From positions 1-48,788 of the forward strand of contig JAKITQ010000022.1 in the NCBI GenBank assembly GCA_021647985.1: 48,788 bases of DNA, read 5' to 3'. Every line of letters begins with the position of its first letter. Position 1 is the stretch's first letter. Under the pieces are notes generated by a model. It saw nothing but the letters and a program-made list of their open reading frames with translations, was not told the DNA's origin and ran no database searches. The DNA comes from Flavobacteriaceae bacterium (GTDB taxonomy: Bacteria; Bacteroidota; Bacteroidia; Flavobacteriales; Flavobacteriaceae). Below are positions 26,226-36,700 of this stretch, in pieces. Both the position numbers and the translations under genes were made by a program.

Positions 26226-26257
26226 TTGTTCATTTTAATAGGTAAAAATTATCTTTG
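26226..26257 (+). promoter_or_regulatory. Promoter of tilS
   Basis: TTG at 26226-26228 and TATCTTTG at 26250-26257 are separated by 21 nt, an excellent fit to the Bacteroidota consensus. The -7 box ends 29 nt before the predicted TTG start codon, which supports that start. Confidence 0.65.
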
Positions 26258-26286
26258 CTTTTATTTTCAACTTAAACAATATAAGT

Positions 26287-27618
26287 TTGCTTCTTGATTT
26301 TCAAAAACATATCGATACTAGTTTTTCTTTTTTAAAAAACAAAAAATTACTCGTCACAATTTCAGGAGGTGTAGATAGCGTGGTTTTAACCCATTTATTA
26401 TTTCAATTAAAATTTAATATTTCTCTAGCCCATTGTAATTTTCACTTACGCGGAAAGGAATCTAGTCTAGATGAAAAATTTGTCGAAAAATTAGCCCTTG
26501 AACTAAAATCAAAGTTTTTTGTTAAATCCTTTGAAACAAAAGCTTATGCCGAAAACAATAATATTTCCATACAAATGGCCGCTCGTGAGCTAAGATATAC
26601 TTGGTTTGACGATCTTTTAAAAAAAGAGTCATTTGATTATTTAATTACGGCACATCATTTAGACGATAATTTAGAAACTTTTCTGATTAATTTTTCTAGA
26701 GGTACAGGCTTAGATGGTTTAACTGGCATTCCTGCAGTAAACAATAATATTATACGACCTTTATTACTCTTCAACAGAATAGAAATTGAGAATTACGCAA
26801 ATAATAATAAAATTCTTTGGCGTGAAGATCTAAGTAATGCAGAAACAAAATATTTGCGAAATAAACTGCGACATGATATTATTCCTTTATTAAAAGAATT
26901 GAATCCAAATTTTCTGGATTCATTTACTAAAACTATAGAGAACTTAAAAGCGTCAAAAGAAATTATTAGCGACCGTATAACAACAATTAAAAACCAAGTG
27001 ATTATTGAAGAAAATGGTATTTTAAAATTTAATATTGGTCAACTTCATGGTTTGAATAATACGCAAACCTATTTATTTGAACTATTAAAAATTTATGGTT
27101 TTACAGCATGGAATGATATAATGGGTTTGCTCTCTGCCCAATCTGGAAAACAGGTTTACTCAAAAACACATCGTATAATAAAAGATAGAGACTTTTTAAT
27201 TTTAAGTGAAATTTCGGAAAATGAGGTGGGTAAAGCGTTCGAAATTAACGAATTTGATGATAAATTAGGAATTAATGGATTCGAAATAGAAATTAAAAAT
27301 ATTTCAAAACAATATTTTGAAAATAAAAATGTCGTATCAAAAAATAGACAAATTGTTTATATTGATAAATCTTTGTTAAAATTCCCATTAAAAGTAAGAA
27401 AATGGCAAAATGGCGACTATTTTTACCCGCTCGGAATGCAAGGCAAAAAAAAGCTAAGTAAATATTTTAAAGAAATCAAACTATCTCTCTTTGAAAAAGA
27501 AAATATTTGGTTAATTTGCTCAGAAGATAAAATTGTTTGGGTCATTGATAATAGATTGGATAACCGATTTAAAATTACCGATGCCACCCAAAACATACTA
27601 AAAATAAAAATTTTATAA
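26287..27618 (+). CDS. tilS: tRNA(Ile)-lysidine synthetase
   Basis: TilS converts C34 of tRNA-Ile(CAU) to lysidine, which changes its codon from AUG to AUA. The ATP P-loop SGGVDSVVL is at about residues 26-34. HLDDNLETFLINFSRGTGLDGLTG and REDLSNAETKYLRNKLRH are family signatures, and the C-terminal TilS substrate-binding domain is present. The start is TTG: no ATG lies between the upstream in-frame stop and this codon, and MLLDFQKHI aligns with other TilS N-termini. The stop overlaps the dsbD start by one base. Confidence 0.95.
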   Translation: MLLDFQKHIDTSFSFLKNKKLLVTISGGVDSVVLTHLLFQLKFNISLAHCNFHLRGKESSLDEKFVEKLALELKSKFFVKSFETKAYAENNNISIQMAARELRYTWFDDLLKKESFDYLITAHHLDDNLETFLINFSRGTGLDGLTGIPAVNNNIIRPLLLFNRIEIENYANNNKILWREDLSNAETKYLRNKLRHDIIPLLKELNPNFLDSFTKTIENLKASKEIISDRITTIKNQVIIEENGILKFNIGQLHGLNNTQTYLFELLKIYGFTAWNDIMGLLSAQSGKQVYSKTHRIIKDRDFLILSEISENEVGKAFEINEFDDKLGINGFEIEIKNISKQYFENKNVVSKNRQIVYIDKSLLKFPLKVRKWQNGDYFYPLGMQGKKKLSKYFKEIKLSLFEKENIWLICSEDKIVWVIDNRLDNRFKITDATQNILKIKIL

Positions 27619-29666
27619 TGAAAAATTTATTATCTGTTTTAATCATATCCATATTTTTTACAGCATATACCAATGCCCAAATATATGAACCAGTTGAGTG
27701 GAAAACTTCGGTCGAAAAAATTTCGACATCTGAATTTGATTTAATTATTACGGCAACAGTAGATAGCGGCTGGCATTTATATTCGCAAAATGTACCTGAA
27801 GGTGGACCAATTCCCACAACCTTTAGTTTTAAAAGTATTCCTGATCAATTTGAGTTGGTTGGAAAAACCACAGAAGGTGAAGGGCATGAAGAATATGACA
27901 AAGTATTTGATATGAATATCAAGTACTTTGAAAATGAGGCTGTTTTTAAACAACGAATAAAGTTACATACCGACAAGGAAATCACCATCAATGAAACTTT
28001 AGAGTTTATGGTGTGTGATGATACCAATTGCTTACCGCCAACCGAGGTGGATATCTCTTTTAAAGTAAAAGGAAGTACTGCAAGTGAAGTTTCTACAATT
28101 ACTTCTACTGGTAACAATAAAGATTTTTTACAAGAAAATCATATTGATAAAGAAAAATCAAATTCTAAATCAAAAAGCGGGAAAACAGATAAAAAATCCT
28201 TGTCCGAGGTAGAAAAAACGCATAAAAAACAAAAAAACAGAAGTCTTTGGACACTTTTTATTCTTAGCTTCTTTGCAGGATTTGCTGCATTGTTAACACC
28301 TTGTGTATTTCCAATGATACCCATGACGGTTAGTTTTTTTACCAAACAAAGTAAAACAAAAGCGATTGGTATACGTAATGCCATTATTTTTGGTTTGGCT
28401 ATTATCTTTTTATATGTATTGTTAGGCACCGTAGTAACCTCAATCTTTGGAGCGGATTCTCTCAATGCACTTTCAACCAACGTTTGGTTTAACATTATAT
28501 TCTTTCTTCTTTTGGTTGTTTTTGCTGTTTCTTTTTTAGGCGCTTTTGAAATTACTTTACCAAGTTCTTGGGGTACAAAAGTTGACTCTCAAGCTGATAA
28601 AGGAGGAATGATTGGTATCTTTTTTATGGCACTCGCCTTGGCCATTGTATCTTTTTCATGTACCGGCCCTATTGTTGGTACTGCCTTGGTTGCAGCAGCT
28701 TCACAAGGAGGTATTGCTCCTGTGATTAGTATGTTTGGTTTTTCTTTGGCTATTGCTTTGCCATTTGCCTTATTTGCAGCTTTTCCAGGGTGGATGAATT
28801 CCATGCCAAAATCAGGAGGTTGGTTGAATACAGTAAAGGTTTTCTTAGGATTTCTAGAACTGGCTTTGGCCTTTAAATTCTTATCCAATGCAGACTTGGT
28901 TCTACAAGCGCATTGGCTGGAAAGAGAAGTTTTCTTAGCCATTTGGATTACTATTTTCGGAATGCTTGCATTTTATTTATTTGGTAAAATTAAATTACCT
29001 CATGACTCTGATCTACCCCATATTTCAGTGGGCAGGTTAAGTTTGGGCTTGGTTGTATTAGCTTTTACTATTTATATGATACCTGGTCTTTGGGGTGCTC
29101 CACTTAAATTAATAAGCGGCTTCCCTCCTCCTATGCATTATAGCGAATCTGCCTATGGTGTTGGGTTTACCAAGTTAGGTGGTGGTGGTAATACAGCTAC
29201 AATAGAAATGCCAGATGGTGCCCATTTAGGACCACATGATATCGTAAGTTTTTTAGATTATGATAAGGGATTGGCATATGCCAATAAAGTTGGCTTGCCT
29301 GTTATGTTAGACTTTACGGGACATGCATGTGTAAATTGCCGAAAAATGGAAGAACGAGTTTGGTCGGATCCACGAGTTTTAAATATTCTTAAAACTAAAG
29401 TAGTCTTGATTTCCTTGTATGTTGATGATAAAAGAAATTTACCAGAAAGTGAACAATATACCTCTGAATTATCAGGAAAAAAAGTAACCACCATTGGTAA
29501 AAAATGGAGTGAGTTTCAAATAAAAAAGTACAAAGCCAATGCACAACCATACTATGTCTTGTTGGATCAAGATGGTAATAATTTAAATGAACATACTGCT
29601 TATAATCCTGATATTGAAGCCTATTTGGCTTGGTTAAATGAAGGGATAGGAAATTTTAAAAATTAA
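27618..29666 (+). CDS. dsbD: DsbD-like thiol:disulfide interchange protein
   Basis: It moves reducing equivalents across the inner membrane to periplasmic thiols. A signal peptide (to about residue 20) leads to an N-terminal periplasmic domain (GWHLYSQNVPEGGPIP, VCDDTNC). A Lys-rich linker and about eight transmembrane helices follow, with the redox cysteines in LTPCVFPMIP and SFSCTGPIVG. The C-terminal thioredoxin domain has the CVNC active site (FTGHACVNCRKMEERVW). Length (682 aa) is somewhat above E. coli DsbD. It is translationally coupled to tilS through TAATG. Confidence 0.94.
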   Translation: MKNLLSVLIISIFFTAYTNAQIYEPVEWKTSVEKISTSEFDLIITATVDSGWHLYSQNVPEGGPIPTTFSFKSIPDQFELVGKTTEGEGHEEYDKVFDMNIKYFENEAVFKQRIKLHTDKEITINETLEFMVCDDTNCLPPTEVDISFKVKGSTASEVSTITSTGNNKDFLQENHIDKEKSNSKSKSGKTDKKSLSEVEKTHKKQKNRSLWTLFILSFFAGFAALLTPCVFPMIPMTVSFFTKQSKTKAIGIRNAIIFGLAIIFLYVLLGTVVTSIFGADSLNALSTNVWFNIIFFLLLVVFAVSFLGAFEITLPSSWGTKVDSQADKGGMIGIFFMALALAIVSFSCTGPIVGTALVAAASQGGIAPVISMFGFSLAIALPFALFAAFPGWMNSMPKSGGWLNTVKVFLGFLELALAFKFLSNADLVLQAHWLEREVFLAIWITIFGMLAFYLFGKIKLPHDSDLPHISVGRLSLGLVVLAFTIYMIPGLWGAPLKLISGFPPPMHYSESAYGVGFTKLGGGGNTATIEMPDGAHLGPHDIVSFLDYDKGLAYANKVGLPVMLDFTGHACVNCRKMEERVWSDPRVLNILKTKVVLISLYVDDKRNLPESEQYTSELSGKKVTTIGKKWSEFQIKKYKANAQPYYVLLDQDGNNLNEHTAYNPDIEAYLAWLNEGIGNFKN

Positions 29667-29716
29667 TTTATTGTTTTAAACCTAATAATTTATTTTAGTT
29701 TCTTTGATTAAATCAT

Positions 29717-30496
29717 ATGTTGCAAATGAGAAAAATATGTTTCCTTCTTCTTTTGGTTTCCTTTTATTCTTTTTCACAAAAGAATATACTGTCATTCGAA
29801 GCTGGTGAGTTTTTAAAATACCGTATTAGCTATGGTATTTTAAATGCTGGTTTTGCAACGCTTGAAGTTGAGAATTCAATAATAAAAAAAGATACTTCAT
29901 TTCACATTACCGGTAAAGGATGGACAACTGGTATGGTAAATTTTGTGTTTTCCGTTGAAGATAATTACCAAACATATATTAATAAACAAACCAAAAAACC
30001 AAGTCATTTTATTCGTAAAATAAATGAAGGTGGCTATAAAAAGGATAAAGAAATTTATTTTGATTACCAAGCGCTACAGGCCACTGTAATTGACCACAAA
30101 CACAATACAAAAAAATATTATTCCATTGAAAATGATGTGCAAGATATGCTTTCAACTTTATATTATTTAAGAGGGTTAAATTTTGACGAGTTAAACAATG
30201 GTGATATTATTTCCCTTAATATGTTTCTCGATCAAGAAACCTATAAAACCAATATTAAATTAATTAAAAGAGAAGTTATCAAAACCAAGTTTGGAAAGGT
30301 CAATACTTTGGTTTTTAAGCCTTCGGTTGTAGAGGGAAGGGTATTTGACGATAAAGAAACTGTTAGCTTTTGGATAACAGATGATAAAAATAAAATACCG
30401 GTAAAAATAAAAGCCTCTATCTTGGTAGGATCCATAAAAGCTGAATTGATTGAATATAAAGGTCTAGCCAATTCATTTCCAATAATTTTTAACTAA
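29717..30496 (+). CDS. DUF3108 family periplasmic protein (259 aa)
   Basis: A signal peptide (MLQMRKICFLLLLVSFYSFS, then QKN) precedes a beta-rich domain. Family-like segments are FEAGEFLKYRISYGILNAGFATLEV and VSFWITDDKNKIPVKIKASILVGSIKAELIEYK. DUF3108 resembles a lipid-binding or barrel-like periplasmic fold of unknown role. A second in-frame ATG (29726, MRKICF) could also start the protein. It is 50 bp after dsbD, with the M23 peptidase next, so an envelope-related cluster is likely. Confidence 0.87.
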   Translation: MLQMRKICFLLLLVSFYSFSQKNILSFEAGEFLKYRISYGILNAGFATLEVENSIIKKDTSFHITGKGWTTGMVNFVFSVEDNYQTYINKQTKKPSHFIRKINEGGYKKDKEIYFDYQALQATVIDHKHNTKKYYSIENDVQDMLSTLYYLRGLNFDELNNGDIISLNMFLDQETYKTNIKLIKREVIKTKFGKVNTLVFKPSVVEGRVFDDKETVSFWITDDKNKIPVKIKASILVGSIKAELIEYKGLANSFPIIFN

Positions 30497-30525
30497 ATTA
30501 TAACCATAAATTTTTGTAAAATGAA

Positions 30526-30533
30526 TAGATTTG
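30526..30533 (+). promoter_or_regulatory. Candidate -7 box upstream of the M23 peptidase
   Basis: TAGATTTG matches TAnnTTTG and sits 25 nt before the GTG start. No TTG at the proper distance is seen. Confidence 0.3.
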
Positions 30534-30558
30534 CACAAAATTAAAGAAACTTAGATAA

Positions 30559-31815
30559 GTGAAAAAAATTATTCTAATTACCATAGGTTTAATAATTTTT
30601 CATTCTTGTAAAAAAGAACCTGAAGAAATTTCTAAAATCATTGTTGCCGAAATTGAGAAGCCAATAATTATTGAAGAATTTGGTTATATTTTAAATGACT
30701 ATAAAGTAATTAAAGACACCATCCGTAAGGGGGAGAGTTTTGGTGAAATATTAGATCGTCACCATATTGATTATCCTGCAATTTATAAAATAGCAGCAGT
30801 TGTAAAAGATACTTTTGACATTAGAAAACTTAGAGCAGGCAAACCTTATATCATTTTAGCCAAAAAAGATACGACTGAGCAAGCTCAGGTTTTTATTTAC
30901 CAACCCAGTAAAGTGGAATATTTAATCATAGATTTTACCGATTCTATTCAAACAAAATTGGGTAGAAAAAAAGTAAAAACAGTAATCAAAACAGCGTCGG
31001 GAATTATTGAAAGTTCTCTTTCAGAGGCTATAGAAAGTCAAGGCCTCAATTATATTCTTGCACATGAAATGAGCGATATTTACGCATGGACCATTGATTT
31101 TTTCCATTTACAAAAAGGAGATAATTTTAAGTTAATCTACGAAGAGAAATTTATCAACGATACAATTCCTGTAGGGATTGGCAACATACAAGCTGCATTT
31201 TTTGAGCATAAAAATAAGCCTTTATACGCTTTTAACTTTGTTACAGATTCCTTGAAAAATATCAACGATTATTATGATGAAAATGCCAAAACATTAAGAA
31301 GAAAGTTTTTAAAAGCTCCCTTAAAGTTTAGCAGAATATCATCGAGATATAATCTAAAAAGAAGAATTAAGTATTACGGCAACAGAATTCGTGCTCATAA
31401 AGGAACAGATTTTGCGGCTCCTATTGGTAGCCCAATATTAAGTACAGCCAACGGAACCGTAATTGCATCTCGATATCACGGTGGCAATGGTAACTATGTG
31501 AAAGTAAAACATAATGCTACTTATTCTACACAATATCTGCATATGAAAAAGAGAAATGTTAGAAAAGGTGACTATGTAAAACAAGGAGATGTTATTGGAT
31601 GGGTAGGTATGACTGGAAATACTGCTGGTCCGCATGTTTGTTACAGATTTTGGAAAAATGGCAGACAAGTAGATCCATTCAAACAAAAACTGCCATCTGC
31701 AGCTCCTATAAAAGAATCTTTAAAAGATTATTATCTTATATTTATCAACCCATTAAAAGATAGTTTAGATAATATTCCAAGTAAATATTTAGAAAATTCT
31801 ATCGCTAATAATTAG
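30559..31815 (+). CDS. M23 family peptidoglycan endopeptidase, lipoprotein (418 aa)
   Basis: A GTG start leads to a lipoprotein signal ending IIFHSC, with the lipidated Cys at residue 17. An N-terminal domain (about 50-270) contains a LysM-like or OapA-like segment (TIRKGESFGEILDRHH). The LytM/M23 domain carries the zinc ligands in RAHKGTDFAAP and the catalytic region YLHMKKRNVRKGD. The HxH motif reads GPHVCYRFWKNGRQVDP, so the second His, normally a zinc ligand, is replaced by Cys. As far as I recall this variant is common in flavobacterial M23 proteins, so activity is probable with Cys as ligand. Likely role: cell-wall remodelling. Confidence 0.9.
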   Translation: MKKIILITIGLIIFHSCKKEPEEISKIIVAEIEKPIIIEEFGYILNDYKVIKDTIRKGESFGEILDRHHIDYPAIYKIAAVVKDTFDIRKLRAGKPYIILAKKDTTEQAQVFIYQPSKVEYLIIDFTDSIQTKLGRKKVKTVIKTASGIIESSLSEAIESQGLNYILAHEMSDIYAWTIDFFHLQKGDNFKLIYEEKFINDTIPVGIGNIQAAFFEHKNKPLYAFNFVTDSLKNINDYYDENAKTLRRKFLKAPLKFSRISSRYNLKRRIKYYGNRIRAHKGTDFAAPIGSPILSTANGTVIASRYHGGNGNYVKVKHNATYSTQYLHMKKRNVRKGDYVKQGDVIGWVGMTGNTAGPHVCYRFWKNGRQVDPFKQKLPSAAPIKESLKDYYLIFINPLKDSLDNIPSKYLENSIANN

Positions 31816-31843
31816 TGTTTAAAAAAATTTAATCATTAACATT

Positions 31844-31865
31844 GGCTTAGGAGCCTTTTCCTTTT
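31844..31865 (+). terminator. Weak terminator after the M23 gene
   Basis: GGCT-TAGG-AGCC (31844-31855) is followed by a T-rich tract. The stem is only four base pairs, so the call is tentative. Confidence 0.35.
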
Positions 31866-31929
31866 GTACCATTCAATTTAATCTTGATTTTAATAATTAA
31901 TATTTCCGAAAAATTGAAAAATTAATCTT

Positions 31930-31937
31930 TAAATTTG
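31930..31937 (+). promoter_or_regulatory. Candidate -7 box upstream of pgi
   Basis: TAAATTTG matches the -7 consensus 39 nt before the ATG. The nearest TTG (31914-31916) is only 13 nt away, shorter than usual. Confidence 0.35.
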
Positions 31938-31976
31938 CAACGTTTTTTCTGAATTAACAAACTACAAATTTTAATT

Positions 31977-33554
31977 ATGTCGTTAAAAAATATCAATCCA
32001 ACCAAAACAAATTCTTGGGATAAATTAGAATCACATTTCAAAAAAATTAAAGATCTTGAAATGAAATCTCTTTTTCAAAAAGATCATTCCCGTAAGGAAA
32101 AATTAACCTTGAACTTTGATGATTTTAGCATTGATTATTCTAAAAATAGAATTACTGATGAAACTTTAAAATATTTATTGGAACTCGCTAATGAATCTGA
32201 ATTAAAAGATGCCATTGACAAGTATTTTAACGGTGACATAATAAATGTAACCGAAAATAGAGCTGTTTTACATACAGCATTGCGAAACCAAGATTCAAAT
32301 ACAATTATAGTGGGTGGCTCTGATATCATGCCTGAAATAAATCAAACCTTACTAAAAATAGAAAATTTTACAAACGAGGTTGTTGATGGTAAGTTTAAAG
32401 GCTATTCAAATAAAGCATTTACTGATATTGTTAATATTGGTATTGGTGGGTCAGATCTCGGGCCAAGAATGGTTGTAGAATCTTTAAAATATTATAAAAA
32501 TCACCTAAATACACATTTTGTTTCTAATATTGATGGAGATCATGTTTCGGAAATATTAAAAACTCTAAATCCTGAAACAACATTATTTGTAATTGTTTCT
32601 AAAACTTTTACTACCCAAGAAACTTTAACCAATGCCGAAACTATTAAAAAATGGTTTTTATCACCTGAGTTTGATACTTCTGAAAAAGATATTGCATCTA
32701 ATTTTGTTGCAGTTTCAACCAATATTGAAAAAGTTAAAAGCTTTGGTATAGCCGAAGATAATATTTTTACCATGTGGAATTGGGTTGGAGGTAGATACTC
32801 TCTTTGGAGCGCTGTTGGACTAACCATTAGCTTATCCATTGGTTATAAAAATTTTAAAAGCTTTTTAAAAGGTGCGTTTGATATGGATGAGCATTTTAAA
32901 TACACCTCTTTTGATAAAAATATTCCTGTTGTTTTAGCTTTGATTAGTATTTGGTACAATAATTTTTTTAATACAGAGTCTGAAGTTGTTATTCCGTATT
33001 CTCAATATTTAGAAAAATTAGCACCCTTTTTACAACAATTATCTATGGAAAGTAATGGAAAATCTGTGGATAGAAATGGAAAAAAAGTTAGCTACCAAAC
33101 CGGTAACATCATTTGGGGAAATACAGGCTCCAATGTGCAACATGCCTTTATGCAATTGGTACATCAAGGTACCAAATTAATTCCGGTTGATTTTATTGGT
33201 TTTGAAGAATCATTGTATGGCAATATGGATCACCATCAAAAATTAATGGCTAATTTTTATGCCCAGTCCGAAGCTCTTTTTTCCGGTAAAACAGAAGAAG
33301 AAGTGCACTTGAATATGAAATTTCAAGGAGATGCCAATAAAATTAATCATTTACTTCCATTTAAAGTATTTGAAGGAAACAAACCCTCAAATACTTTTTT
33401 AATAAAAAAATTAACTCCAAAAAATTTAGGTGCCTTAATTGCCATGTATGAACATAAAACTTTTGTACAAGGGGTTGTTTGGAATATTTATAGTTTCGAT
33501 CAATTTGGTGTAGAATTAGGAAAAGAATTGGCAAACCAGTTTTTAACAAAGTAA
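31977..33554 (+). CDS. pgi: Glucose-6-phosphate isomerase
   Basis: Pgi interconverts glucose-6-phosphate and fructose-6-phosphate in glycolysis and gluconeogenesis. Motifs are VNIGIGGSDLGPRMV, VSKTFTTQETLTNA, MWNWVGGRYSLWSAVGL (PGI signature region) and NIIWGNTGSNVQHAFMQLVHQG. The C-terminal YEHKTFVQGVVWNIYSFDQFGVELGK includes the catalytic Lys region. Length (525 aa) is typical of the long form. Confidence 0.97.
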   Translation: MSLKNINPTKTNSWDKLESHFKKIKDLEMKSLFQKDHSRKEKLTLNFDDFSIDYSKNRITDETLKYLLELANESELKDAIDKYFNGDIINVTENRAVLHTALRNQDSNTIIVGGSDIMPEINQTLLKIENFTNEVVDGKFKGYSNKAFTDIVNIGIGGSDLGPRMVVESLKYYKNHLNTHFVSNIDGDHVSEILKTLNPETTLFVIVSKTFTTQETLTNAETIKKWFLSPEFDTSEKDIASNFVAVSTNIEKVKSFGIAEDNIFTMWNWVGGRYSLWSAVGLTISLSIGYKNFKSFLKGAFDMDEHFKYTSFDKNIPVVLALISIWYNNFFNTESEVVIPYSQYLEKLAPFLQQLSMESNGKSVDRNGKKVSYQTGNIIWGNTGSNVQHAFMQLVHQGTKLIPVDFIGFEESLYGNMDHHQKLMANFYAQSEALFSGKTEEEVHLNMKFQGDANKINHLLPFKVFEGNKPSNTFLIKKLTPKNLGALIAMYEHKTFVQGVVWNIYSFDQFGVELGKELANQFLTK

Positions 33555-33585
33555 TTTGATTCTTTTTAAAACAAAGTCTTTTAAC

Positions 33586-33665
33586 TAACTGATATTCAGT
33601 TATATATGTTATTTTTAAATGGTGTGATTATTTCTTTACAGTAATCTTTAGTTTGTTGATCAACA
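33586..33665. repeat. Two palindromes upstream of the Oar-like receptor
   Basis: TAACTGA-TAT-TCAGTTA (33586-33602) and TGTTGATCAACA (33654-33665) are perfect palindromes in the 240-bp spacer before the receptor gene. They lie upstream of the -7 box at 33753 and could be operators or, for the first, the 3' end of pgi. Confidence 0.35.
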
Positions 33666-33752
33666 TATTTTCTTGTGTAATTGTTAATTACTGTTATTTT
33701 ATTGTTAAAAAAAACTTAATATCTTAACTGGTTCTTAATATATTAATTCGAT

Positions 33753-33760
33753 TATTTTTG
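33753..33760 (+). promoter_or_regulatory. Candidate -7 box of the Oar-like receptor
   Basis: TATTTTTG matches TAnnTTTG 34 nt before the ATG. A TTC instead of TTG lies about 18 nt upstream. Confidence 0.35.
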
Positions 33761-33770
33761 TAATTTTGTA

Positions 33771-33796
33771 TCAAATTAACTCAAATTAACTCAAAT
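33771..33796 (+). repeat. 10-bp tandem repeat in the receptor leader
   Basis: TCAAATTAAC is present twice in tandem (33771-33780 and 33781-33790), followed by TCAAATG, which contains the start codon. The arrangement resembles the duplicated leader of the DUF3078 gene. Confidence 0.6.
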
Positions 33797-36700
33797 GAAA
33801 AAATTAACCCCTTTACTGTTTGCCATATTTATATTGGCAACAGCTTCACTTTTTGCGCAAGGTTCAACAACTTCATCAATGAATGGTAAAATTCTTGACG
33901 CTAACACAGGCGATCCTTTACCAGGAGCGAATGTAGTTGTAATTCAAAATGCTACAGGTACTAGATATGGTGCCTCAACAGATTTTGATGGTAATTATAG
34001 AATTTCTAACATGAGAGTATCTGGTGGTGCTTATACACTTACTGTTTCCTTTGTTGGATTTACCGAATTTGTTAAAAATAATATAGTTCTTAATTTAGGA
34101 CAAGGATATCGGTTGAACATTAGTTTAATAGAGGAATCAAGTACTTTAGAAGAAATTGTTATAACGGCTCAAGGAGATGGTATTTTTGATGGAAACAAAA
34201 CAGGATCAGAAACAATAATTAGCCAAAGACAAATGGAAAACCTTCCTACAACGTCAAGATCAATTGCTGATTTTGTTCGGATAACACCGCAAGCTCAAAT
34301 ATCTGAAGGTACAGATGGATTTTCAATTTCATTGGCCGGACAAAATAACAGGTTCAACGCAATTTATGTTGATGGAGCTGTTAGTAATGATGTATTTGGA
34401 TTGGCTGGTTCAGGTACAAATGGTGGTCAAACTGGTGTTTCACCTTTTTCTATTGATGCTATAGAATCCTTTCAAATTGCTATTGCACCTTTTGATGTTA
34501 GAATAGCCGGTTTTACAGGGGGTGCTATCAATGCTATTACTAGATCTGGTACCAATGAATTCGTAGGGTCTGCTTACTATTTTTATCGTAATGAAAATTT
34601 GGCTGGTAAAACTCCTCCATCTCTAGTTGGTGATGGAGAAAGTAGAGAAAAACTAAATAAATTCTCTGCAAAAACCTATGGTTTTAGAATAGGAGGGCCA
34701 ATTATAAAAGATAAATTATTTTTCTTTGCCAATTATGAAAGACAAGATGATGTGACACCACAACCATTTAATATTAGTAATTATGGTGGTGATGCTAATG
34801 CTGCAGATCTTGACCAACTACAACAATTTGTTCAAAGTAATTACGGTTTTGATCTAGGTGTTTATGATCAAAATGATTTTACTTTAGTAAGTGATAAAAT
34901 CACTGCAAAAATTGACTGGAACCTTAATGATAATAATAAAATAACATTAAAACACAGCTATACAAAAGCGGTAAATTTAGAAGCTAGAAATTCTGGAAAT
35001 TTTAATATTGGATTTTTAAACGGATCTGAATATTTTGAATCTAAAACTAACTCAACTTCTTTTGAGTGGAGTTCAAATATTGGATCTAAATATGCAAATA
35101 ACTTAATTATAGGATATACTCGAGTTAGAGATGACAGAAGCCCTTCTGGTAGCCCATTTCCTACGGTAGACATTCGAGACGGAAATGGTAATATACAATT
35201 CGGTTCTGAACCATTCTCAACGGCAAACTTATTAAATACAGATGTTTGGACTTTAACGGATAACTTTGAAATATATAAAGGAAATCATACTTTAATCATC
35301 GGTACACACAACGAATATAGTGATGTTAAAAACTTATTTTTCGCATTTAATTACGGAAATTACCGATACAATAGTTTGCAAGACTGGTATGATGATAAAG
35401 CAAATATTTACCAAAGAGGTTATTCTTTAATAAGTAATAATGTAGGGGATGCATCTGATGGTGCTGCTGAATTCTCTGTTTTTCAAGCTGGTTTATACTT
35501 TATGGATGAAGTACAGCTAACTGATGACTTTAAATTGACTGTTGGTATCAGGTTTGATATGCCAATTTGGTCTGATGGTCGTGTAAATGAAGACTTTAAT
35601 AACCGAACCATTCCTATTCTTGAAGCTGCTGGAAAAAATTTAGCAGGGGCTAAAGTTGGTCAGGCAATTAATTCTACCGTTCATGTTTCGCCAAGAGTTG
35701 GTTTTAACTGGAACGTTAATGGCGAATATAAAACTCAAATTCGTGGTGGATTTGGTGTGTTTACCTCTAGAGTTCCGTTGGTTTGGCCAGGAGGCGCATA
35801 TAATAACAATGGTGTAACCGGTGGTTTCTTATTCCAAGGATCTTGGTTTACAACTCCTGAATCTTTTGAACCAGACGTATCCCAACAGGCGGTAGATGCC
35901 GTACCTGGAACTGGTGAAGTAGGAGGTAATATTGATTTATTCGCACAAGATTTTAAATTACCACAAGTGGTTAAATTTAATTTAGCTTTTGATCAAAAAT
36001 TACCTATATGGGACCTAACTTTATCTGGGGATTTTGCATATAACAAAACCTTGAATCAAGTTTACTACCAAAATTTAAATTTAAAAGACCCTATAGGAAA
36101 CTTGACAGGAACTGGTGACAAAAGACCTATTTATAATAGAAGAGATGAAATTGATGGTGTTTATGATAGAATTATATTAGCTACCAACAGCCAAAAAGGT
36201 GAGTCTTGGAATTTAGTAGGTACATTAAGCAAATCCTTTGATAAAGGGTTTTATGGAAGCCTTTCTTATTCTTATGGTGATTCTTACCAAATTTTTGACG
36301 GTACTTCTTCACAAAATAGTTCACAATGGAGAGGAATTCAAAATGTTAATGGTAAAAACTCAAATTTACCTATGACAAGATCTGTTTTTTCTGCTGGTAA
36401 TAGAGTTATCTCTAATATTTCATACGAATTGGTTTGGAATAAAAATTTAAAATCCACTTTTAGTATGTTCTATGAAGGGAGACAAAGTAGACCATATTCT
36501 TATACTTATAGACAAAGTGATGACTTACAACAAGACGATTCAAGAGATTTTACTTCTTTGATCTATGTACCATTAAATGAGAATGACATCATTTTAACTT
36601 CAAATAACTGGGATGCCCTAGATGCTTTTATTGAAGGGGATGACTATCTAAAAACAAGAAGAGGTCAATATGCTGAAAGAAATGCTGTACGAGGGCCTTG

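Noticed and set aside
28139..28942. Two minus-strand frames of about 118 residues opposite dsbD
   Set aside because: They lie wholly antisense to a well-supported gene, have atypical composition and no start context; they are mirror frames of the dsbD codons.
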